DNA of 64,000 nucleotides, from assembly GCA_001466705.2 (NCBI GenBank), contig LATX02000111.1:15001-79000 (forward strand). The letters are read 5' to 3'. Below, piece after piece: positions 53,245 through 64,000 of the stretch. The notes under the pieces are model-generated. The model made no database searches. It was not told the DNA's origin and saw nothing but the letters and a program-made list of their open reading frames with translations. The translations under genes were made by a program, and so were the position numbers. Source of the DNA: Moniliophthora roreri. Taxonomy: Eukaryota > Basidiomycota > Agaricomycetes > Agaricales > Marasmiaceae. Every line of letters begins with the position of its first letter. Position 1 is the first letter of the stretch.

Positions 53245-56007
53245 TTAGTGTACTACCCTGCAGTTTTCATAATACTCAACGGGAAATAAACGTAGGAGGG
53301 CCGAACGATCAATCTCGATAACGGGGCCAGCCTGGTACCATGTTACAAACTTCATTTCCTCCTTCACCCACATAGCGCTGCAACGTCTTTTATCCTGCAT
53401 GTGCGAAGGGATTTTCTTTCCAATACTGGACAGTATTGCCTCTAGTACTCTGAGCGCCAGACCGAAGTGAGGGGAGCTGCTCTGCAAGTCTGCATTCTGA
53501 GAAACCTTGACTTCCTCGATGCATTCTTGCAAGGCTCGTTCCCAAAGCTTCCTGTCCGTCCATGCTACTTTCCCCTTCTTCCCACGCTTGCTGTTCTTAC
53601 CGAACTTTCTTGCTATTGCATTCAGCTTCTTCTGTACCTGCTGAGGCATCGGGTACTCGTCGTCACCCTTGAAAAGCGGAAGATACAAAATGTTGTTGAT
53701 CAACATATCATAGAGGCAAATCAAAGAACTTCGATGAATTTCTAGCCAGAAAATCAGATCATGATTCCTCTCTTTGGTTGTACACGTACCGAAGCTTTCC
53801 ATGACAGGTATACCAAGTGCCATTCTGACCAAGCTCTGATAAATGACTGACTCCGAGTGCTCGACGTTCGTCATTGTGTCCCCATCTGTGCTGTCGATGA
53901 GTCTTGACCATTGTGTGAGGTGAAGGGAGTTGAGATGCCAAAATGAGGACCCTCTAAAAATTGACGGCACTGGCGTGAAGACGAGGTGTAGCATTCCAGG
54001 TGGCATGAATCTAGGTGGACTTCAGCCTTTTCCTCTTAGTGAGATGGGTTAAGTACTCACAGGGTGTCACCGGGCAGAAGTAAGATGTTAATTAATCACC
54101 TGAACTCCAGCTTTGGCAGCTTATCCTTGGATCCAGCAAGCAACAGTTGAATGCGATGAGCTTCCGCAGTGGTAAGGTGTGAAGATGGGATGAAGAGAGT
54201 CCATATTTTGGCACCAGTCTCTGCGTTCACGATGGTCATCTTGCCATCTCTGTCGTGGTGCCACCATGTAATGACTTTCCCCGCATGAGCAAGGGCCCAG
54301 AGGACATCAGGCCATGAGAGAGATTCATGGAATGTCTTAGTATTGTCGAGAGCACGGTCCAGATCGTTCAAAGCTCTAAGGAAAGTGCATCAGCAACTCT
54401 AGGGCTACACGTAAGTTCTCTTACCTGTAAGAAATGCCATGCGATTTTGTTGTTCGATCGACTTTAAGTTGGTACTCGGTCGAACACTGTACGTGATTGG
54501 ATCATCTCCGCCATCCTCAAGTCGCCGTTCGATAGCAAGCAGGCACCGAGAACGTCCAGCAGTTTTAGCCGTATATCCACGTGAATCCGGATTAGTGACG
54601 GGATTGTAACGACTTTTTCCACTACGAGTGAACCGTGCGTTGAACCAGGATACTGCATCAGGTTTGACTCTGTGCAACGATTTTACCGATAGGTCATCAA
54701 AAGAAATGGGCAATTCTTCTGCGTCTTGTGTGCTATAGTCGAATATCTCGTCATTGGGAGGCAGGGGGTTGTCGGTGTTATCGGAATTGGAAGGGGTGGA
54801 GCCTGCGATAGTAGATGAAGTGGAGTTTTGCGAGCGAATGGGCCATATCTCTTCGTCGCTACCAACCTCGGAGTATTCGCCGTCTTCATCACCAATCTCT
54901 ATAGCATCTATCGCGTCGTCATTTTCCGAAGGCTTCTGTTGCGAGCAATGAGTGCTCGCCTTCTCCAAGTCACCATCTTCATGCTCGTCGGCCTCGGATA
55001 ATGTCATATTAGTCCTTGCCAAATGTGAAGTTTTCCTTTTTTTACTTTCTCTAGGACTTGCATACGAATTGCGTGCCCATGCTCTGTCCATAGTACCGGC
55101 CAAACTGTGTTCTCTAGAGTGTGTAGTCGATATTTTGGGAGCTTGCGATGTACGAGGTCTCTTGAGTGAGCCTGGAGGATTCGGCAGATGAGCGGACCTC
55201 AAGCTACGCGAAAATGATGGAACAGCGATATGGGAAAGCATCAATGCTTTTCTCGTCTTGTTCGGAGGGGAAGGAGAAGGTAGTGGTGTGAAGAGCGGTG
55301 TTTCGATGAGCGTCTCGTTGCTCAGTGGTGTTATCATTCGAGCTGCAGGAGTTGTCTGCGTCTGCGATGAAGAGCTTTCCGTCGTGGTTACCAAGGGTTG
55401 GCCATGGTGGTAGGGATCTGGTCCTGGAATACAGTTAGATGGTGTCTGTAAATGCGCGTGTGAACGTGAGATGAGCAGAGTGAAAAAAAAAAAAAACGCA
55501 CCACCAATTTTTGATCCTGACTCGACGTTAGTGAAGCTACGGCGCGACTGTCGTGGACGTCACTTGAAGGGTCAAGTTGGAGAACGGCATTGACTGTTTC
55601 TGAGGGTGTAAAAGTGGATATGACAGTTTGCGCATTGGGGGCAAAAATGTATGGCGTGTGTAACAGTATGGGTCCAAGGGCGCTGTCCAATGACGAATTG
55701 GGATATCCTGGGCTTGAGTAGGAATTGGGCTACCAAAGTCGTCAGTCTCTGTAGATAAAATTGGTTCTGTAACGCACTGCAAACCCTAGATTTCCCTGTA
55801 GGCTGCTGTGAATCGCTAAATGTCGAGCACGCTACAGCGCATGAAACAGACCGACAATGGTGATGGAAGCAAGGGAACAAAGAACCATTCAAGCCAAGAT
55901 CAATGACTCTGAGGGCAACAAGTCGGACACACACATACCTCGCTCTCTGGTACTGCTACGCCATTGGATTGGTTTCCGTTCCAGTTAGCTAGGGAGGAGC
56001 TGCTCAT
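53245..56007 (-). pseudogene. JmjC-like dioxygenase gene, five exons, two lesions
   Basis: The model is complement of 55939-56007, 55502-55776, 54425-55445, 54061-54373 and 53245-54010. The three 3' introns are 50-56 bp and the 5' intron is 162 bp. The N-terminus is Ser/Pro-rich and disordered. Exons 4 and 5 hold the JmjC-like core: GKVITWWHHDRDG gives an HxD iron-binding pair, and PPGMLHLVFTPV gives the distal His. The family uses Fe(II) and 2-oxoglutarate, often as a histone demethylase; that role is not shown here. Lesions are an in-frame TGA at 54096-54098 and an apparent 1-bp loss in a C run near 55728 that shifts exon 2. If both are sequencing errors the gene is intact. Confidence 0.65.
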
Positions 56008-56559
56008 CGTGAACCGTGAAGTAGCAAGCCGGCTGGTGGAGCAGCAGCCATTACGGGACGAATGCTGGACGAATGAACAGATGTCCACTCACCCCGACGA
56101 CTTCAATCAAGCGAGGTGAAGTATAACCTCACCTCGGTTGTCGGAATGAGATCCCGTCATTCCCGGATGTCTGTGTAGATGCCGTCGCCTCACTCCGTTT
56201 CCATATCTAGAGCTATCACTGGCCATCTCAGTGTAATGTCACTGGCAGCTGCAGGGTCGGGGCCTGGCATTTCAACCACAACGCTGTCGTTTTGGCGATC
56301 AGCACAGTTAGGAGCGATCTTAAGAGTCTACTCGGAAGGAGTGTGAAAGCAGTCGCCGTATCTGTGGAATAGCCATCTATATTCTTAAAATTTGGTCATC
56401 ATACGCAAAGTAGATACATCGACATCTCTGTACTAGGGCAATAGCCGGTCTGAGGTCTACAGTTCCAACCCTCCTTCTCTGTGTGCCGTGCTTTAACCAA
56501 TGGTTTCGGATGGAGCCAGGTTGTTGTCTTGCATCATCATGATGCCATTTGCAGTCATT

Positions 56560-56757
56560 CGAAGTATTTGAAGTGCAACTCTGGCATGGACAAAGACAGA
56601 TACGGATAAATACTGTGAATACGAACCTGAATGCTCTGAGCCGTGACGCAACCTGGAGCCGAGGAATAATGCTTTCCAAATAGTGGCTAGTAGGAACTTG
56701 GAACTCAACGTTGGGGTCGGTGGTTGGGTCAATAATTATAAAGTTCGGCTTGATCAT
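56560..56757 (-). CDS. Possible small hypothetical gene, first exon
   Basis: ATG at 56757 begins PNFIIIDPTTDPNVEF and PTSHYLESIIPRLQ. A GT donor follows (about 56652), and an acceptor before VALQILRMTANGIMMMQDNN gives a second exon at about 56580-56500. No domain recognised. It may be a fragment. Confidence 0.3.
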
Positions 56758-56854
56758 AATGGTAACTGGTTGGGCGCTTATTCAAATCGGGACGTGCACT
56801 CTCGAGTTTCAACTCCTAACGAAAAATCGGGATAAAGTTGTTTAATAGATACAN

Positions 56855-58891
56855 GTAAACGGTCTCCTCAGAAACCAGACATCGCCTTGTAAAGCTTGAT
56901 CAATGCCGGCGAAAAGTGACCCAAATGCATCCACGTTCACCCGCAAATCATCAATTTCGTCTTCTCGCTGCTTCGCGATCTGCTGCCAGTTCCCCTGCTT
57001 CCACAACTCGAACTGAGGCTTCTCGATCAGCGTACCGTTTCGATAGCGGCCCAAGATCCATATTAAAACCCAAAACAGCGATTCCGCGTCGTGTCGATAG
57101 ACCCTCATTACTTGCCCCATCCTCGCGCTCCCAGTGAGCAACTCAGTGGCCATGAAGATAAGAGCGCCAGTGTTGGAAAACCCAGCCGGCCGTCTCCAGT
57201 GACAGTGAAGTAGCTAAGATCCCAGTCGCACAACTTGGGCCAGAAGATCTTGGTGCAGAATCCAAGGTTAGCCTCGCTGATATCACCGTGTTCGACACCA
57301 AGAAACCAGAGGATAGCATGGGCTAAAAGTAACATTAGAAAGTTTCTTATAGTCACTATACAGTGACGCACCTAACATGATCTTGCGATAATCTATGAAG
57401 AGAGTAGGCGTATCTTCCGTGCGAGAAGTAATCGGTTCATAAAACGGAAAGACTATAGCTCGTGGGATGCGGGTTGCGTTGGGTTTCCCTTTGACTGAGA
57501 GTTTCTTCCGGATACAATCTGTTCTGAATTCCTCCAAATCTTGGCTGCATAATACTTCCGGTATCCGACCCAACATACTCGCATCATTTTTTTGCAACAT
57601 CGATGACAGCTTGTTCTGGTGGACGAGAGATCTCGGGGTGCGAAACCTTCATAACAGCCACTTGACCACCAACAGTACCTTTCAGCACCTGCGTGCAACG
57701 GCCAGAGAGTCCATAATGGGAACATATCATTGGATTCTTCTCATCCAAAACGAATTCCACACGTCCGTTTGGGGTCTTGAAAGCAACTCTCTCGCTAACA
57801 AGTGCTGGTATAAATCCCCAGGCTGCTGGAGGGAGGCGCTGAAGAATAAATAGCAAGAGGAGGAAGGTGGGTAATTCGTCGATGAAGTTGAAACCTTCGC
57901 TCTGGAGGGGTGATTCATGGTTAAAGTACCAGATATGAATGGTGCAGCCTGTTGAGGACGACGCGTCAATGAAGCGCTGTGACCATCAGAGCTGGCCGCT
58001 CACCTTTGACAACGAAGTTCATCATGAACGACCTTGGCACGCTCAAGCTTAATGCCTCTGCAGCGTAGTCTGCCACCTGAACTACGGCAGGAACCGCTCT
58101 TGTCCCTTTGACTCCACGAGACGCTTCACCCGACGTCGGCCTGCTATTTTCAGAACCTCGAGGTGTTTTACGACTTCCAGTCCCATCGTCTGACATATGT
58201 TTTCTCTTGCCCGTTCCACTCGCTGTACCTACGGCGATTCAAAGCAGAATCAGATCCATGAATGGAATTGGCGGTACCGACCAACTCACTATCGACTCTG
58301 CTCCCAGAGACACTAGCCACTTCTTCAAACAGACGTTAGNATGAAGGTTGCTTCCGCACAGCCTTGAAGGGCTTTAAGTCCATGATTGGCGGCGAGTACA
58401 AATGGTCCATATTTTTGGCCTTCGTGAGACTTCTTGCAGCTGAGAAAATGATGAACCTCATGAGTAAAAGAACGAAAGACGACCATGAAAGACGCACTAT
58501 TCACGAAGGTTTTCCTTCATTGTGATGATATCCGTCCCCCCTTCTTCTCCATTAGCGTAACGCGTCACGGCTTGAAACGCTTCATCGAGTAAATCTTTGC
58601 CGCCTATGACAACACCTGGCTTTCTAATTTCCTCGAGCTTCGCGATCAAAAACTCTTCAAGACGAAATGTTTGGGACAAGTTGAGGTCATGCGACAGTAT
58701 AGGTGCAACTATGTCAGTACTGAAGCAGTTGCGTTAATTAGCGGTGTCCAAGGTAAGCAGAAATGATCAAGCACACACTTGAAGGACTCCATGTCCTGGC
58801 TTCGTCCAGCAGAACCCATATTGCCCGGTGTGCCGAGTAGCGTGTTCCCGGTCGGCTGAACTGGCGTTTTAGGAGGGTCTTGACTGGCCAT
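56855..58891 (-). CDS. FunK1-type fungal protein kinase, partial across contig joins
   Basis: ATG at 58889-58891. Exon 1 ends in DMESF and an intron (about 58727-58780) leads to LSQTFRLEEFLIAKLEEIRK. Later exons include PRSFMMNFVVKG, WGFIPALVSE and TQVLKGTVGGQVAVMKVS. The kinase C-lobe follows, with VEHGDISEANLGF (HGD in place of the usual HRD catalytic loop), LCDWDLSYF (DWD in place of DFG) and YRHDAESLFWVLIWI. These replacements are typical of the FunK1 family, which is expanded in mushrooms. The Ns at 58340 and 56854 are assembly joins, so the C-terminus is not in view. Intron edges in the middle are approximate. Confidence 0.68.
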
Positions 58892-59731
58892 AATGTGAAT
58901 TCAGATAGTGAGTTGAATGAGATTGAGTGATAACGAACCAGCATGTCAATCCTGCTTAAATACACGCACTAGGCAATGTGGCGGTTAGGGAGAAGAGGTC
59001 AATTATTATTCGTGGGAACTGACGAGTCCTCGACGCTCAGCGCTTAGCGGCGGAAATACCAGAAACCTCTGCGGTTCATTTTTCTTCACAATGCTTAGAC
59101 GGTTCCTCGCCTATAAAGGTACAGTTGTGGTAAATCTTGGCCTATCGCATACTTCTACTATTATACAATTCATTGGTTGTGTCTGCTACTGTGCCTCGGA
59201 CTTACGTGCGCCATAATACCAGAGGGAACAAGATCCCAAACCGTCGTAACCAACCCAAATCCAAATAGGACGAGATTCACGCCATAACAGCACAATGGCA
59301 CTATACGCTCTGACTCGACGACCACACGCACACACGCGCGTGCTTACCAGTCAGGCCATTTTCGCCCTTAGAAAAATTCGCATCGAAGAAGCTTCCTCGA
59401 CCTAATCACATTCACATGGTTTGTAGTACCTCATTCAATGCGCCTTGAGTTGACGATGACCATCACATTGGACACTCTGCTCTCGCTGAGCCCAATAGTC
59501 TGTGCCTGTTCCTATCGAATTCCCGCCGCTCTACGCATTTCTTTGGCTGGTCGACATGCACATATGCCCTTTCGCCACATTTGCATCCCAGTCGAGTCAG
59601 GCAACGCACCATCAGAGAAGCCCGCACCAATTAATCAAATTCAGTCTAGCGTCAATTCTGATCCTTCGGGTCCTTAAGGCTTCTTCTCTGGACAACAAAG
59701 GAGAATAATACCATTGATGATTTGTGTTGTT
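58671..59731. repeat. First copy of a duplicated block (see 60344-61347)
   Basis: It begins TTGGGACAAGTTGAGG and ends TTTGTGTTGTT. It includes the FunK1 5' end and upstream region. Relative to the second copy it lacks about 160 bp near 59030 and has about 225 bp extra between about 59250 and 59490. Confidence 0.88.
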
Positions 59732-60342
59732 CCATTTTTTCTGATATACCTTTCGGAACCTGGATGTAGCACCTATGGTGCCCAGGTAAAACGTCATAGT
59801 AGAAGGCACGGTCCGGGTGGTTTCCGCCCTCTGATGAGAACGCTTTCCGCATCAAAGGCCTGTACGCGAATATCTATCCTTTATCTCCTCGAATATGCTA
59901 ATATCTTCCTCTCAGAAACTCCAAGTCGCGTCAGCCGTCCTTCCTGAGTCGCTTTCCTTTTTGGATCGTCCACATTTCACCTTCCCTTTCAAGAAAATAC
60001 AAAATCACGCCATTGCTTGTTGTCGTCTCCCACAACCGTACTGACCATCCTCCGTTTCGCCCTCAATCCGGCTACAATCTGCTCATCTCGGATCATTTAG
60101 CCAGCAAACTGAGCCTATACAGGATAATGTCTGTGATTTTCAGTTGAATGTAGCCAGTACACTTCAGTCTCTGGTACGTCTGCATCACTACTGCCCATGA
60201 CTCATGTATTAATTTCTCATTCTTTTTCGGCCGAGATTGTTTTTGCCTATCTCCTCAATATCTTTCCACTAGTGCTCCTCTGCACTACCTCCCTTCAGGT
60301 AGTCTCTTTCCTCAAGTTGTCCCAAGGTGAATTTGGCCACAN
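59732..60342. other. No supported gene
   Basis: Unique sequence between the duplicated block and the N at 60343. Short frames only. Confidence 0.5.
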
Positions 60343-60343
60343 T

Positions 60344-61347
60344 TGGGACAAGTTGAGGTCATGCGACAGTATAGGTGCAACTATGTCAGTACTGAAGTGG
60401 TTGCGTTAATTAGCGGTGTCCAAGGTAAGCAGAACTGATCAAGCACACACTTGAAGGACTCCATGTCCTGGCTTCGTCCAGCAGAACCCATATTGCCCGG
60501 TGTGCTGAATAGCGTGTTCCCGGTCGGCTTAGCTGGGGTTTTAGGAGGGTCTTGACTGGCCATAATGTGAATTCAGATAGTGAGTTGAATGAGATTGAGT
60601 GATAACGAACCAGCATGTCAATCCTGCTTAAATACACGCACTAGGCAATGTGGCGGTTAGGGAGAAGAGGTCAATTATTATTCGTGGGAACTGACGAGTC
60701 CCTCTTACTCCGTTCCCTCTACGATTGTTGGTCTTGTCTTCGGCTTTCCATTGTTCTTCTGGATCAAGCTTCTGGGACCCCCCAAAAGGATGAAGAATCA
60801 ATATGTCCGCTGCGATGTTCAAGTTTTCATTGGTTACAAGCACTTTGCTGCAAAGACCTCGACGCTCAGCGCTTAGCGGCGGAAATACCAGAAACCTCTG
60901 CGATTCATTTTTCTTCACAATGCTTAGACGGTTCCTCGCCTATAAAGGTACAGTTGTGGTAAATCTTGGCCTATCACATACTTCTACTACTATACAATGA
61001 ATTTCATTGGTTGTGTCTGCTACTGTGCCTCGGACTTACGTGCGCCATGTTCCCGCGAAATACCAGAAGGAACAAGATCCCAAACCGTCGTAACCAACTC
61101 GCTGAGCCCAATAGTTTGTGCCTGTTCCTATCGAATTCCCGCCGCTCTACGCATTTCTTTGGCTGGTCGACATGCACATATGCCCTTTCGCCACATTTGC
61201 ATCCTAGTCGAGTCAGGTAACGCACCATCAGAGAAGCCCACACCAATTAATCAAATTCAGTCTAGCGTCAATTCTGATCCTTCGGGTCCTTAAGGCTTCT
61301 TCTCTGGACAACAAAGGAGAATAATACCCTTGATGATCTGTGTTGTT
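60344..61347. repeat. Second copy of the block, a complete contig between Ns
   Basis: It is bounded by single Ns at 60343 and 61348 and aligns end to end with 58671-59731, apart from two indels and scattered substitutions. This fits an alternative haplotype contig placed in series rather than a genomic duplication. Confidence 0.85.
60382..60563 (-). pseudogene. Repeated first exon of the FunK1 gene
   Basis: ATG at 60563. It is the same exon as at 58709-58891 with a few amino-acid changes (KTPAKPTGNTLFSTPGN here, KTPVQPTGNTLLGTPGN there). The contig ends at the N before the rest of the gene. Confidence 0.65.
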
Positions 61348-61355
61348 NGACCTTA

Positions 61356-61749
61356 TGTTATGTTACTTGCACAGCAACGTCAACTTCAACCACCTATGAA
61401 AGGAAGAGCCCTTCACGAGTAGTTTCTAAGTTCAAGTTTGAGTTCGTTCAGCCGATGCTAAAGTTCAGAGATCCGTCTCATTGCGTTGACACAAGCTTAG
61501 ATTAACCAGGTCAAGCTGGAGACTTAGAGTCTCAGCTTGAGCGCTTAAATACATTACAGGATTCAACTACTAAGTAGACGGTAACAGTCGGCTAAATAGT
61601 AATTTGTCTTGAGTAATGTCTATCGGTATCGGCACGAAATACTACATGGTCATGGAATGGGATGGGAAAAGAAGGTAAGAAGGCATATGAGTTTGATGAC
61701 ACGAACGGCGTCTGAGAAAAGAGAAGGAAAGAAGAGAAAAAGAATCATT
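61356..61749 (-). repeat. Degenerate LTR of the element G family, contig edge
   Basis: It starts TGTTATGTTACTTGCACAGC, directly preceded by GACCTTA, which is the start of the self-primer site on the element strand. It contains AACCAGGTCAAGCTGGAG and TTAAATACA, the transcript-start block and TATA region. The far end lacks a clear GTAACA terminus. The left side is cut by the N at 61348, so an element probably continues into unassembled sequence. Confidence 0.7.
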
Positions 61750-62606
61750 ACTTTTTTTACTGATGTGATGATCAACAGGCTCATGATATCTAGTCACCTC
61801 ACGCCATGGCAAGCACCGGCACAAACTACATAGGAATCCGGCTTCGGTTTGAGCAAGTTGCAAAGTTCTCTTGACCCCAATATCACCACCGATCATCATT
61901 CTTACAGATACTGCACTACGGACATGAACAGGGCAGAGTTGGGGCAGAACGTATTGGGTAGCCAGGGCAGAGGGTGTTGGAATGGATATGGCAAAGCGTT
62001 ATTTGATAGCAGCGACTTCATGTAGATTACAACCTCGTGTATTTAGAAGTATGTCGTCGGAATACATTATACTTTCTTACATCTGTCCGATGATATCTGA
62101 CGAAAAGCTGGCAATGGACCTGCTCAAACCTACCCACATAAAAACATCAGACACCATCGAATACCATCGGTTGCCGTCAGAAAAGGCAGCAAATTACTGA
62201 TGATATCCATTGGTATCCGTTTTTCAAGACATCCTATACCAACGGAGACCATCGGATACCGTCAGATGTTTTCACACTAGGCGTGAGGTACAACATAGAG
62301 GTGCTTAGTAGCGGTATATTCACAGCTCTTGCAACGTACTTGGTGTGTTTAGATTCCGTGCCGGCTATTGCTTATGTGCTCATGTATGTAGCTACTTGTA
62401 CTGTAAGCCTGTGCAAAACATGGATCCAGAAGCTTTTTTGTAGTGATGTTGCTTGAGTGTGTAGTATTTTAAATGGTGTCGATACAATCAAGGTCGGAGA
62501 AAAAGCCATGGTATCCTCGCACAGGGGCAGAAATTACATCCATGATAAATACTAAATACACTCAGGAGAAAGATTGTACACCTCAGGCTCATCCAAAATG
62601 AATTCT
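61748..62606. repeat. First copy of an 859-bp block
   Basis: It runs from TTACTTTTTTTACTG to AAAATGAATTCT and matches 62644-63502 with about three substitutions. No gene recognised; short frames recur in both copies. Confidence 0.92.
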
Positions 62607-62643
62607 CGCTCACAGGTGAGTNGCGGCATAGTCATGTCGTCGC

Positions 62644-63502
62644 TTACTTTTTTTACTGATGTGATGATCAACAGGCTCATGATATCTAGTCACCTCACGC
62701 CATGGCAAGCACCAGCACAAACTACATAGGAATCCGGCTTCGGTTTGAGCAAGTTGCAAAGTTCTCTTGACCCCAATATCACCACCGATCATCATTCTTA
62801 CAGATACTGCACTACGGACATGAACAGGGCAGAGTTGGGGCAGAACGTATTGGGTAGCCAGGGCAGAGGGTGTTGGAATGGATATGGCAAAGGGTTATTT
62901 GATAGCAGCGACTTCATGTAGATTACAACCTCGTGTATTTAGAAGTATGTCGTCGGAATACATTATACTTTCTTACATCTGTCCGATGATATCTGACGAA
63001 AAGCTGGCAATGGACCTGCTCAAACCTACCCACATAAAAACATCAGACACCATCGAATACCATCGGTTGCCGTCAGAAAAGGCAGCAAATTACTGATGAT
63101 ATCCATTGGTATCCGTTTTTCAAGACATCCTATACCAACGGAGACCATCGGATACCGTCAGATGTTTTCACACTAGGTGTGAGGTACAACATAGAGGTGC
63201 TTAGTAGCGGTATATTCACAGCTCTTGCAACGTACTTGGTGTGTTTAGATTCCGTGCCGGCTATTGCTTATGTGCTCATGTATGTAGCTACTTGTACTGT
63301 AAGCCTGTGCAAAACATGGATCCAGAAGCTTTTTTGTAGTGATGTTGCTTGAGTGTGTAGTATTTTAAATGGTGTCGATACAATCAAGGTCGGAGAAAAA
63401 GCCATGGTATCCTCGCACAGGGGCAGAAATTACATCCATGATAAATACTAAATACACTCAGGAGAAAGATTGTACACCTCAGGCTCATCCAAAATGAATT
63501 CT
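62644..63502. repeat. Second copy of the 859-bp block, contig between Ns
   Basis: It lies in the contig bounded by Ns at 62622 and 63503. Near identity to 61748-62606 suggests a redundant contig. Confidence 0.92.
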
Positions 63503-63744
63503 NAGACTTGGAGCTGGAGAGGGAAGAATATAGGAACTCTCCATATAAATAGAAACTCTCCATGCGGAATGAGTTCAACGTCTCTCAAGCTTGTCTAGCA
63601 AGGTGGCTCCCATGGAAGCATACAAATACAATATCTGGTGTTATTATCTGCTGTTTCTGAAGAAACTGGATCAGTACAGACCGTAGATGTGCTGGGATTG
63701 TTCATCAGCGAAATGGACACCTAAATATATTGGAATAAAATGAG

Positions 63745-63935
63745 TGAAATACATTATAATGGCCAAAATACATTATAATCATTATAGTGTATTTTAATGT
63801 AATATAATTGTTGTTCCTTTATTTTAATGGATTAAAATGAAGCAAAATGGTTATAATGTATTCTGGCTATTATGATGTATTTTGGCTATTATAATGTATT
63901 TTGGCTATTATAATGTATTTCAGCCATTATAATGC
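63745..63935. repeat. AT-rich palindromic region with 19-bp tandem units
   Basis: Four 19-bp units related to ATTTTGGCTATTATAATGT lie at about 63860-63935. A 35-bp stretch at 63745-63779 is the inverse complement of 63888-63922 with one mismatch, so the region can form a hairpin. It could be a small inverted-repeat element or satellite. Confidence 0.82.
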
Positions 63936-64000
63936 ATCGGCCCCACCTGGGGGTCGGGGACAAAAAAAAAATATTATTTATTTGTTGTGGCCCCCATGAG

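Noticed and set aside
59438..59677. Possible protein of 79 codons repeated at 60997-61293
   Set aside because: Present in both copies of a redundant block, with no domain, start context or introns. Probably a chance frame.
1..64000. tRNA, rRNA or CRISPR features
   Set aside because: No cloverleaf-like genes, rRNA segments or spaced direct repeats were recognised. CRISPR is not expected in a fungus.

Overview
The window looks like an agaricomycete-type basidiomycete fungus. The evidence is Tf1/sushi-group Ty3 retrotransposons with chromodomain integrases, short GT-AG introns of 50-58 bp, a FunK1-type kinase, a JmjC-like gene and a Ulp1-like pseudogene. I cannot name the species.

Positions 1-45439 are a nested retrotransposon island with no intact host gene. 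Element A (+, about 740-29777) is cut by a solo LTR (4583-5207, target-site duplication CCTGA), by composite element C (5373-20780, TSD ATGAC) and by element D (-, 21427-26953, TSD GAAAG). C holds a solo LTR in gag (6312-6839, TSD CAAGG), a chimeric fragment F (8765-10909), element B (-, 10910-18560), and a 3' LTR broken by an LTR that is itself broken by another (TSDs ACTTG and CAATC). A low-complexity island (29778-32639) follows. Then comes element H (-, from 32640), interrupted by a solo LTR (TSD CGCGG) and by full-length element G (34983-42286, TSD GTTCC). A truncated element J (-) and one more LTR close the island at 45439.

All elements share one plan: LTR, self-primer-like binding site, gag with a zinc knuckle, a GGGTTTT slippery heptamer, pol (protease, RT, RNase H, integrase, chromodomain), and a third gene (ORF3) downstream of pol. 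ORF3 is the most interesting feature. In every copy that reaches the region, frame A encodes a tandem zinc knuckle of fixed spacing over 34 codons, while the +1 frame stays open over the same bases and encodes a second conserved protein. Nearly all disabling stops are CGA to TGA, which points to CpG-directed C-to-T decay.

Positions 45440-64000 carry host-like genes: a small two-exon gene, a gene split by a local inversion with 94-bp inverted repeats, a Gln/Ser-rich gene, an unrecognised multi-exon gene, a Ulp1 pseudogene, a five-exon JmjC-like gene with two lesions, and a FunK1 kinase gene. Single Ns at 48826, 56854, 58340, 60343, 61348, 62622 and 63503 mark contig joins. Contigs 60344-61347 and 62623-63502 are largely redundant with their left neighbours, so the right end is probably scaffolded from alternative haplotypes. 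Protein identities come from reading motifs, not from database searches.
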